From: CAIVAT01 sp964455285
GTDB lineage: Bacteria; Bacteroidota; Bacteroidia; Bacteroidales; FEN-979
Direction of reading: 5' to 3'
DNA length: 64,000 bases
Assembly (NCBI GenBank): GCA_964455285.1
Contig: CAYVVG010000013.1
Coordinates: 1 to 64,000 of the forward strand
The notes beneath the pieces were generated by a model. It was not told the origin of the DNA, did no database searches, and worked only from the letters and a program-made list of their open reading frames with translations. Shown one piece after another: positions 8,570 to 15,734 of this stretch. A program made the position numbers and the translations under genes. Within the stretch, counting starts at the first letter, position 1; each line of letters starts with the position of its first letter.

Positions 8570-9835
8570 GTGCCAACATTGATTGATACGATTAAAGTAA
8601 AGAGACAAACAACTCAACAAAATTTTAATTTGTCTGTTTGTTGCCCATCTAAAATTTCTGAAGGAAGTGGTTCTGCAAATCAGGAAGAACTGGCTCAAGA
8701 CCTGGCAGAAGAGCAAATGGCAGTTGATTCGTTGATTGCAGTACTGAATCAAGTGGTAGACGGAGGAAGCACTTATGACTTAAATGCGGATATACAGCTC
8801 AGCACCTCTCAGCAGGCGCTTGACCTGAGGGATGAACTCATTCAAAAATCGCCCTACCTGTCGGATACCGTTATGAAATCGGCCATTGAGAAAGAATCTG
8901 TGTTGCCCAACGAAATGATCCGGGATATCATGGTGGCCAATCCGCAAACGACGCAATCGGATCATGTGCTGACTGAGCTGGATAACCGGTTTACCCCCAT
9001 GCCTGAGTACATGCTTGATGAGATACTGCAGGCAGGAAATTCCTTGTCACCCAAGGAAATCCTCGATGCCCAGTTGCAGTCTCAAATTTTGAAGCGACAA
9101 TTTGCGTTCAATGAGTTGGTACGATACTATCAGAATGATACCGTAAATCCCTCATCAAACGACAGCCTGCTGGCCTTACTTGAAAGAGAGCGGAATTTGG
9201 ACGCCCGATACCGTCTTGCATTTGAATATCTAATGTCGCAGGACACAGTAATGACGAACAATGTTCTGGAAGACATCCCGGAGAAATTTTCTCTGAACAA
9301 CGGCCAACAACAGCAACACGAGGATTACCTGGCTTATTTCGGTTTTCTGAAGAGCCTACAGAATCAACAAAAAAGCGTTTTCCAACTTAATAATGAGGAG
9401 ACCATGCAACTTCAATGGCTTAAAACCAACACGACCGACCCAGTGAAAACATACTGCCAAAACATCCTCGAGGCAAACGAAGTGCTATTATTCCATGAAC
9501 AGGTGCTGATGCCGGATAATTTAAAATCCGTCGAGATCAATAGACGAGACAGATTAAAACCTACGTTTGAAGAACAGTATATCAAAGTCTTTCCGAATCC
9601 CGCAAGAGATTTTGTAATACTTGATTATGATTTGAAACGTAACTTGGAAAAAGGGGAACAACTGGAGATTTGCATTGCCGGACTTAATGGTGTTCAAAAG
9701 GAGCTTAAAATTACTCGGAAATCCCGGGATCAGGTACTTATAAAAACGAATGCATATCAAACGGGCCTATATATTTGCACCATTAGCATTGGTCATAATA
9801 AAATTGGATCGACAGAATTCGCGATCATTTATTAA
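8570..9835 (+). CDS. C-terminal remnant of the interrupted cargo gene, with T9SS type A sorting domain
   Basis: 421 residues from a GTG. There is no signal peptide, so alone it should stay in the cytoplasm. The first 330 residues are mostly helical and Q/N/L/E-rich. The last 85 residues are a T9SS type A sorting domain (IKVFPNPARDFVILDYD ... TGLYICTI). The frame is identical to that of 4679-8491. Between the TAA (8489-8491) and this GTG lie 26 open codons, beginning LDIRNRAHQF, so only one stop codon separates the halves. No ribosome binding site is evident at the GTG. It is best read as the distal half of a nonsense-interrupted gene, unless the stop is read through or is a sequencing or assembly error. 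Confidence 0.75.
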   Translation: MPTLIDTIKVKRQTTQQNFNLSVCCPSKISEGSGSANQEELAQDLAEEQMAVDSLIAVLNQVVDGGSTYDLNADIQLSTSQQALDLRDELIQKSPYLSDTVMKSAIEKESVLPNEMIRDIMVANPQTTQSDHVLTELDNRFTPMPEYMLDEILQAGNSLSPKEILDAQLQSQILKRQFAFNELVRYYQNDTVNPSSNDSLLALLERERNLDARYRLAFEYLMSQDTVMTNNVLEDIPEKFSLNNGQQQQHEDYLAYFGFLKSLQNQQKSVFQLNNEETMQLQWLKTNTTDPVKTYCQNILEANEVLLFHEQVLMPDNLKSVEINRRDRLKPTFEEQYIKVFPNPARDFVILDYDLKRNLEKGEQLEICIAGLNGVQKELKITRKSRDQVLIKTNAYQTGLYICTISIGHNKIGSTEFAIIY

Positions 9836-9907
9836 CTTTTCGTTATTTGGCCACTTGGTGAACAAATAGAATTGTCAATAAACACCCAATGAGTTACTGT
9901 CAAAAAA

Positions 9908-11503
9908 ATGTCATTAAAAGAAAAGATTTTCATTGAAGTTATCATAATTCTTTTCGCTATTCAATCTGGCAATGCGCAGGATTGGGTAAGAAATTATCCA
10001 GATTGGCCAATGACGAATGGTATTGGCATTGTTGAAGATTATGATAATGGCTATCTCGTTTTATTATCTCCTTATAAGAATGGCTTTAATATTTATACCG
10101 TAATTTTAAAGACAGACATCAATGGCTATCAAAGATGGTCACTTACTATTGGTGACGGCCAGCATGTGTCAATACCTTCTTCGATTTGCAAAACCGCAGA
10201 TAACGGAATCGTTTTATGCGGAGGAACATTTAAATATGGAGGGAATAATAACTCAGATCCTTATGTAATTAAATTAAATAGTTGCGGTGAGATAGAATGG
10301 TGCAGTGTGATCTATACGCCGGGGATCGGTGATTGGGCAATGAGGGTGAAACAAACAATAAATGGAGAATATGTAGTATTGGCTGCCTACTCCGACCCGA
10401 ATGAATATTACCGGATACAGTTGTACAAATTATCTTCGGAAGGGAACTGGATTTGGAAACACAACTATCCGCCTCATCCGGAGGTGTCCAATGATGACGG
10501 CGTGGATCTTGCTTTGCTCGACGACGGTTACCTGATCACCGCCTTGTGCTATGCGCCCGATTCGGGTCAGACGGGAGGAGGCGCGTATGAGAGACCCTAT
10601 TACATCCGCACCGATACTATGGGAGATGATGTGTGGCGATTGGTTTACGGCAGCGGTAACGGGTACCACGGTCAGGCGTGGTTCAATACGTTGAAAAACC
10701 CCGCCGGGCATTTCTACAGTGTGGGATGGCACAGCAATTATTGCGACACGCCGGGGTTGATCAAGGTATTAAGCGACGGCAGCGAGAGCTACTTTGCCGA
10801 CCTGATGCCGACTGCCTGCCCGGGAGGATGCGCTTCGTTAAATTTCATGGATGATACCACTTTTGTGATCCTGGTTGGCGGGACGATCAACGGGACCCGA
10901 AAACTTAAATGGATCAAAACCGACACCCTCGGTACGGAAAAATATTTTAAAGAATTTCCCATCAACGATTTCATGGAAAGTACGGGCTGGACCATTGTAA
11001 CGCACGACAAGAAGATCGTAGGCCTGTCGGATTATAATCTGAACATCACACTCTACAAGCTGAACTCCTCTTTTGAGTTCGACACCGTTTATCCGGGACC
11101 TTATGTGTATGACAGCGCCTGCCCGTACCCGATCGTTTCGGATACCATCAACCCCGACTGCGGGCTGCTGGTGGGTGTGGACGAACCGGAAACGCACCCG
11201 GAAACGACCCGGATGCGGGCGTTTCCCAACCCGGCGGCCGAACGGCTTACGGTTGAGTTGCCGAAATACCTGGTGGTAAGGAACGGAACGGGAAAGAACC
11301 TTTCGACCACCCTTTTCCGGCAATGGCGTTCGGCCGTTCTAGAGGTGTACGATCTCGCGGGGAAGATGGTTTTCAAAAAAACGTGTACACAGGAGGAATC
11401 GCGCCTTGATCTGGATGTCTCCGGCTGGCCGCCCGGGCTTTACTGGTTCCGGCTGGTGTTCAACCGCAACAATGTGGCGGGGGTGAAGGTGAGGGTGGAA
11501 TAG
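9908..11503 (+). CDS. Secreted T9SS cargo protein, propeller-like
   Basis: 531 residues. The signal peptide covers about 1-23 (ends SGNAQ). The body has repeated strands of the type 'GGIVLCGG...VIKLNSCGEIEW', similar to the delta-60/WD-like repeats found in Bacteroidota cargo proteins. The C-terminus carries a type A sorting domain (MRAFPNPAAERLTVELP ... PPGLYWFRLVF). No enzyme motif was recognised. Base composition changes sharply inside the gene: up to about 10,480 it is AT-rich like the preceding gene, and beyond that it is GC-rich like the rest of the window. The sorting domain contains an extra basic loop (about 455-475). A 16-nt segment from its end (11483-11498) is repeated just downstream at 11537-11552. 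Confidence 0.82.
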   Translation: MSLKEKIFIEVIIILFAIQSGNAQDWVRNYPDWPMTNGIGIVEDYDNGYLVLLSPYKNGFNIYTVILKTDINGYQRWSLTIGDGQHVSIPSSICKTADNGIVLCGGTFKYGGNNNSDPYVIKLNSCGEIEWCSVIYTPGIGDWAMRVKQTINGEYVVLAAYSDPNEYYRIQLYKLSSEGNWIWKHNYPPHPEVSNDDGVDLALLDDGYLITALCYAPDSGQTGGGAYERPYYIRTDTMGDDVWRLVYGSGNGYHGQAWFNTLKNPAGHFYSVGWHSNYCDTPGLIKVLSDGSESYFADLMPTACPGGCASLNFMDDTTFVILVGGTINGTRKLKWIKTDTLGTEKYFKEFPINDFMESTGWTIVTHDKKIVGLSDYNLNITLYKLNSSFEFDTVYPGPYVYDSACPYPIVSDTINPDCGLLVGVDEPETHPETTRMRAFPNPAAERLTVELPKYLVVRNGTGKNLSTTLFRQWRSAVLEVYDLAGKMVFKKTCTQEESRLDLDVSGWPPGLYWFRLVFNRNNVAGVKVRVE

Positions 11504-11511
11504 TTACCCAT

Positions 11512-11566
11512 AGGGACGCATCGCAATACGTCAATCGTGAAGGTGAGGGTGGGGCCATGCGTCCCT
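11512..11566. repeat. Inverted repeat with duplicated gene-end sequence in its loop
   Basis: AGGGACGCAT (11512-11521) pairs exactly with ATGCGTCCCT (11557-11566). The 35-nt loop contains GTGAAGGTGAGGGTGG, an exact copy of 11483-11498 at the end of the preceding gene, and two 'aatcgt'-like words. The stem shares the GACGCA core with the terminator at 26087-26114. It could act as a transcript-end hairpin, but no U-run follows. Confidence 0.5.
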
Positions 11567-11639
11567 CGTGAGCCGGGCTGGGTCTTATTTAGATCGATTC
11601 AAAATTCAATTCCGGTAAAAGAGAATTTGATTATTTATA

Positions 11640-11647
11640 TACATTTG
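11640..11647 (+). promoter_or_regulatory. Putative -7 element (TACATTTG) of the respiratory operon
   Basis: TAnnTTTG match 28 nt upstream of the first operon gene (ATG 11676), in an AT-rich stretch. TTTG at 11626-11629 is too close to be the -33 element. All eight following genes run on the same strand with short gaps, so this is the likely operon promoter. Confidence 0.5.
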
Positions 11648-11675
11648 CTCATATATATTAGCAATTGCCACATCT

Positions 11676-12647
11676 ATGGATGATTCGAACGTTCACAATC
11701 CCGGCGGGGAGCATGAAAATCCGCAGGGTTCCTCGCGCAGGGATTTTCTGAAAGGACTGGGGCTGGCCGGTGTCGGCGTGGCCGCCGGCGCCGCTGCACT
11801 CTATTCGGGGCACATTTTTGAGGCGAAGAAGGAGGTGTCGGGCGACCAGAAGGTACTTCTGACGCAGGACGGCAAGCTGGTCAGCGTCGATTCGCTCGAG
11901 ATAAAGTCGCACGAAAAATCGGGGGCTGAACTTTACACCCAGCAGGGTCGCGACGGGATCGCCGGGCGCCGGTGGGTGATGGTGACCGACCTGTCGAAAT
12001 GCCGCAATGCGCGCAAATGCATCAGTGCCTGCCAGGGTGCCCACCAGCTGCGTCCCGAGCAGTATCATATGAACACCCTGCAAATGCAGGACACCCCGGG
12101 AACCGCCCCGTACAACATGCCGAAGAACTGCCAGCACTGCGACAATCCACCGTGCGTTTCGGTGTGCCCGGTCGATGCCACCTACAAACGGCCCGACGGC
12201 ATCGTGCTGATCGACAACGAGCGGTGCATCGGGTGCCGTTTCTGCATGGCCGCCTGCCCCTATTCCGCACGCATTTTCAACTGGCTGGAGCCTAAAGATG
12301 CCGAGGCCCATGCCGGTGAGGAGTACAATGTCGAGCTGAACATTCCTCAAAAGCTCGGGACGATCTCCAAGTGCCTTTTCAGCGCCGATCGTTTGCGCGA
12401 AGGGAAACTTCCCTACTGCGTGGAGGCCTGTCCGAACGGCGTATATTATTTCGGCGACGAGAACGAAGATGCCGTCACCAACGGCACTACCAAGGAGACC
12501 GTGCGTCTCAGCAAGCTGCTGCGCGACAACGGCGGCTACCAGTTGATGCCCGAACTGGGCACCAAACCCCGGGTGTACTACCTCCCGCCCAAGAACCGGC
12601 TCTTCCCGTTTGAAGAGGCCAAGGATGAAACCCCCGAAAAAGCATGA
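11676..12647 (+). CDS. Tat-exported ferredoxin-like Fe-S subunit of an NrfD-type quinol:cytochrome c module
   Basis: 323 residues, DmsB/PsrB/ActB-C-terminal-like. A Tat signal with SRRDFLKG (about 19-27) and a hydrophobic stretch to about residue 43 predict export in folded form. It should carry electrons between the NrfD subunit and a heme or copper acceptor on the periplasmic side. Motif II (C152, C155, C160, C164) and motif III (C184, C187, C190, C194) are complete. Motif I has C109, C115 and C119 but alanine at 112; motif IV has C233, C248 and C252 but serine at 236. In this family clusters 1 and 4 are each built from three cysteines of one motif plus one of the other, so both would be left with three ligands. 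[3Fe-4S] or missing clusters are inferred. No molybdopterin domain is fused, unlike ActB of Alternative Complex III. The gene overlaps the next by 4 nt (ATGA). Confidence 0.88.
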   Translation: MDDSNVHNPGGEHENPQGSSRRDFLKGLGLAGVGVAAGAAALYSGHIFEAKKEVSGDQKVLLTQDGKLVSVDSLEIKSHEKSGAELYTQQGRDGIAGRRWVMVTDLSKCRNARKCISACQGAHQLRPEQYHMNTLQMQDTPGTAPYNMPKNCQHCDNPPCVSVCPVDATYKRPDGIVLIDNERCIGCRFCMAACPYSARIFNWLEPKDAEAHAGEEYNVELNIPQKLGTISKCLFSADRLREGKLPYCVEACPNGVYYFGDENEDAVTNGTTKETVRLSKLLRDNGGYQLMPELGTKPRVYYLPPKNRLFPFEEAKDETPEKA

Positions 12648-13975
12648 CGAGTATGAGCGACCACAAACCCACCTTCGAACAGGTCACCCGCGACCTGACC
12701 CACCATATCCGGATCAACAAGGCCTTCGTGATCTGGATGGGGTTCCTTTCTGCCGGACTGATCGCCTGCCTGTACGCATACTCCCTGCAGCTTAAAACAG
12801 GGCTGGGGGTCGCCGGGATCCGCGATTACGTGACCTGGGGCATGTACCTTGCCAACTTCGTCTTTTTCGTAGCCTCCAGCCTTATCGGAATGCTGATCAG
12901 CGCCGTGCTGGGGATGATGGGCATGAAATGGGTGACGCCGATCACCCGGATCGCCGAGACCATCGCCGTGGCCTTTGCCGCCGTGGCCGGGCTGGTGATC
13001 GTTTCCGACATGGGGCGCCCCGAGCGGCTCGCCTACGTATTCATCTACGGCCGGCCCCAGTCGCCCATCCTCTGGGATGTCACGGTGATCACCACCTACT
13101 TCGTGCTGAGCCTGCTGCTTCTCTACCTGCCGATGATCGCCGACATGGCCATCATCCACCGGAGATCCGGCATTATTCCCGGCTGGCTGAAACCCGTCTA
13201 CCGGGTCCTGTCGCTCCGTTTCACCGACCACCCCGAACAAAACCGGATCATCCACCGCTCCATCCGCATCCTGCTGATCCTGATCATCCCGGCCGCCCTC
13301 TCGATCCACACGGTGACATCCTGGCTTTTCGCGGTGACCTCCCGCGCAGGATGGGACAGCACGATCTTCGGACCCTACTTCGTTTCGGGCGCCTTCGTGG
13401 CCGGTTCTGCCGCCGTGATCATCGCGATGTTCTTCTTCCGGAAGAACTACAAACTGCAGGATTATTTCACCGACATGCATTTCAACAACATGGGAAAGGT
13501 GCTGGCGACCGTATCGCTGGTATACCTCTACTTCAACATCAACGAATTCCTGGTTCCCGGCTACAAAATGAAACGGGCCGACGCCATCCACCTGCAGGAA
13601 CTCTTCGCCGGCAAGGATGCCCTGATGTTCTGGCTGGTGCAGGGAGGCGGACTGCTGGTGCCGATCCTGTTCATGCTTTTCAGGAGGTTCCGAAAACCGC
13701 TGCCGCTGCTGCTGATCTCCATTGCCATGCTGATCGGGGCCTGGTTCAAACGTTACCTGATCGTCATCCCCACCCAGGAACATCCTTTCCTGCCCATCCA
13801 GCATGTACCGCATCACTTTGCCCACTACTCCCCCACCCTGATCGAGACAATGATCTCCATCGCCCCTTTCCTGATGGTGCTGATCATCATCACATTGATC
13901 TCCAAATTCTTCCCGGTGATCCCCCTTCACGAAACAGCCCGGGAAAAAGGCATCGAACCCATCTCTTTTGAATAA
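12644..13975 (+). CDS. nrfD: NrfD/PsrC/ActC-family integral membrane subunit
   Basis: 443 residues with about ten predicted membrane helices, the size and helix count typical of ActC-type NrfD proteins rather than the shorter 8-helix NrfD. It is expected to bind and oxidise (mena)quinol in the membrane and pass electrons to the Fe-S subunit encoded immediately upstream. Helices are visible at about 26-50, 65-90, 100-118, 136-158, 205-228, 243-262, 282-300, 325-345, 350-368 and 400-425. There are conserved-looking charged or histidine residues at helix ends (DMGRPERL, HPEQNRIIHRS, PHHFAHYSP). The first half carries the family feature W-D-V with adjacent GRPERL. Translation is coupled to the upstream gene by the ATGA overlap. 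A second ATG three codons in (12653) is possible. Confidence 0.88.
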   Translation: MTSMSDHKPTFEQVTRDLTHHIRINKAFVIWMGFLSAGLIACLYAYSLQLKTGLGVAGIRDYVTWGMYLANFVFFVASSLIGMLISAVLGMMGMKWVTPITRIAETIAVAFAAVAGLVIVSDMGRPERLAYVFIYGRPQSPILWDVTVITTYFVLSLLLLYLPMIADMAIIHRRSGIIPGWLKPVYRVLSLRFTDHPEQNRIIHRSIRILLILIIPAALSIHTVTSWLFAVTSRAGWDSTIFGPYFVSGAFVAGSAAVIIAMFFFRKNYKLQDYFTDMHFNNMGKVLATVSLVYLYFNINEFLVPGYKMKRADAIHLQELFAGKDALMFWLVQGGGLLVPILFMLFRRFRKPLPLLLISIAMLIGAWFKRYLIVIPTQEHPFLPIQHVPHHFAHYSPTLIETMISIAPFLMVLIIITLISKFFPVIPLHETAREKGIEPISFE

Positions 13976-13993
13976 CCGAATAACCGACGGAAC

Positions 13994-14932
13994 ATGTCCA
14001 TAATGAAACTTCTGCCCGCTGCGATCCTGCTTACCATCGTCGTCGGTGTCAATGCCCAGACCTGGGTGGTGCCCGACGAACAGAAAGCGGTAACCGCATC
14101 CTTCAAATTCACCCCTGAAATGCAGAAAAAGGGGGAACAGATCTACATGAAGAACTGCCAGTCGTGCCACGGGCTGCCGGGAAAAGACAACTGGGTGAAA
14201 CTCACCCCTCCCCCGGGCGACCTGGCTGCAGCCAAAGCACAGGGTCAGACCGACGGTGAGATTTTCTTCAAGATCACGGCAGGGAAGGCCCCCATGCCCG
14301 AATTCCGCAACATCATACCCGAAGAGGAACGGTGGTGGGTGATCGCATACCTCCGGTCGTTCAACCCCAATTACGTGCAACCCGAACCCTCGTCCAAAAT
14401 GATCTTTGCAGGCCGGGTGGTCAGCCTCTCCATGGCCTGGGATGACCAGGCGAAGAAAATAGCCGTCATCGCGACCGAAAAACTGAAGGACGGGAAGGAG
14501 GCGCCGGCCGCCGGCGTGGAGGTAATGCTGTTCGTAAAACGGTTCTTTGGCAAACTCCAGGTGGATGAGACTCGTACCACCCAGGCCGACGGCAGGGTGT
14601 GGTTCGAATTCCCGGCCGACCTTCCCGGCAACAAAGAGGGATACGTGGAACTGACCGCCACCGTCAACGATCCGAAAAGCGCGATGCGGACCACGCCCGC
14701 CGAATCATCCCTGGCCATCGCCAGATCCACCGATCGGCCGGGCCTGACCTCCACGCGCGCCTGGTGGACCACCCGCGACAAATCGCCGGTGTGGGTTGCC
14801 GTTACCTACACCGGTGCCGTGATCATCGTGTGGGGCTTTATCTTTTATATTTTGTACCTTGTGACGGTGAAGATGAGAAGGGTGGGGAGCGTGGCCGGAG
14901 GCCGGGCGGGGTACCGAAATGATGAAATTTAG
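13994..14932 (+). CDS. Membrane-anchored monoheme cytochrome c with Ig-like domain
   Basis: 312 residues. Signal peptide about 1-21. Single heme site CQSCH at about 54-58, with a likely axial Met in KAPMPEF at about 100. The cytochrome domain ends near residue 130. A beta-rich segment (about 140-240) resembling a carboxypeptidase-regulatory or Ig-like fold follows, then one membrane helix at about 272-293 and a short basic cytoplasmic tail. The C-terminal anchor places heme and beta domain in the periplasm, next to the Fe-S/NrfD proteins and the CuA subunit. It is the candidate electron link from the NrfD module to cytochrome oxidase, comparable in role to ActE but with an added domain and different anchoring. 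It starts 18 nt after nrfD. An internal ATG at 14003 is an alternative start. Confidence 0.85.
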   Translation: MSIMKLLPAAILLTIVVGVNAQTWVVPDEQKAVTASFKFTPEMQKKGEQIYMKNCQSCHGLPGKDNWVKLTPPPGDLAAAKAQGQTDGEIFFKITAGKAPMPEFRNIIPEEERWWVIAYLRSFNPNYVQPEPSSKMIFAGRVVSLSMAWDDQAKKIAVIATEKLKDGKEAPAAGVEVMLFVKRFFGKLQVDETRTTQADGRVWFEFPADLPGNKEGYVELTATVNDPKSAMRTTPAESSLAIARSTDRPGLTSTRAWWTTRDKSPVWVAVTYTGAVIIVWGFIFYILYLVTVKMRRVGSVAGGRAGYRNDEI

Positions 14933-14944
14933 GAACAGATTTAT

Positions 14945-15724
14945 ATGAAAAGGTTCGTGATTTTTTTGACGGTGATGGTGACGTGGGCGTGTGTTCCATT
15001 CTCCACCCGGGCGCAGGGTACCGAAGAAGAGGTGGGGATCACCGAGCACCTCGACACCGTTGTCCCGCAGGGGATCCGGTTCCGGAACGAGCTGGGCGAC
15101 ACGGTCGATATCCGGTCGCTGATCGACAAACCCACCATCCTCACCCTGGTCTATTACGACTGTCCCGGGATCTGTCCGCAACTGTTGTCGGGCGTTTCCG
15201 ACGTGATCGAAAAGATGGGCATGGAACTGGGCAAGGACTACCGGGTCATCACAGTCAGTTTCAACGAAGATGACACCCCGGAAAGCTCGGTTGAGAAAAA
15301 GAAGAATTACCTGCGGGAGCACAGCCGGCCCAGGGCGGAGCACTGGACCTACCTGACCGGCGACAGCGCCGCCATCCGCGCCCTGGTGAACACCGTCGGG
15401 TACCGGTTCGTACGCACCGGCAACGACTTCATGCACCCTTCGTGCATCATGGTCCTCAGTCCGCAGGCCAAGGTGACCCGTTACCTGTACGGCACGAGCT
15501 TTCTTCCGTTCGACATGAAGATGGCCGTCATCGAGGCGCAGAAAGGGCAGTCGCGGCCCACCATCAACCGGGTGCTGGAATACTGTTTCAGCTATGATCC
15601 CGAAGGAAGAAAATACACCTTGCAGGTGACCAAAGTAACCGCGACGATCATCCTCTTTTTCGCCGGGTTGCTCTTCATCTTCCTGATGGTTCGTTCCTCC
15701 CGCAAAAGAAACAAGAACAAGTAA
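14945..15724 (+). CDS. SCO1/SenC copper chaperone
   Basis: 259 residues, thioredoxin-like SCO family, needed to load copper into the CuA centre of cytochrome oxidase subunit II. The copper-binding CPGIC (CxxxC) lies at about 75-79, and the third ligand His at about 163 in NDFMHPSC. An N-terminal signal (about 1-22, ending in RAQ) and a C-terminal membrane helix at about 232-250, followed by a strongly basic tail (SSRKRNKNK), predict a periplasm-facing domain anchored at its C-terminus. Canonical SCO proteins are anchored at the N-terminus, so this arrangement is a variant. The gene lies 12 nt after the cytochrome c gene and 10 nt before oxidase subunit I, consistent with co-assembly. Confidence 0.93.
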   Translation: MKRFVIFLTVMVTWACVPFSTRAQGTEEEVGITEHLDTVVPQGIRFRNELGDTVDIRSLIDKPTILTLVYYDCPGICPQLLSGVSDVIEKMGMELGKDYRVITVSFNEDDTPESSVEKKKNYLREHSRPRAEHWTYLTGDSAAIRALVNTVGYRFVRTGNDFMHPSCIMVLSPQAKVTRYLYGTSFLPFDMKMAVIEAQKGQSRPTINRVLEYCFSYDPEGRKYTLQVTKVTATIILFFAGLLFIFLMVRSSRKRNKNK

Positions 15725-15734
15725 AAATCCCGAT

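Noticed and set aside
12578..14380. 600-codon minus-strand frame across nrfD and the cytochrome c gene
   Set aside because: H/D/G/Q-rich shadow of two well-supported plus-strand genes.
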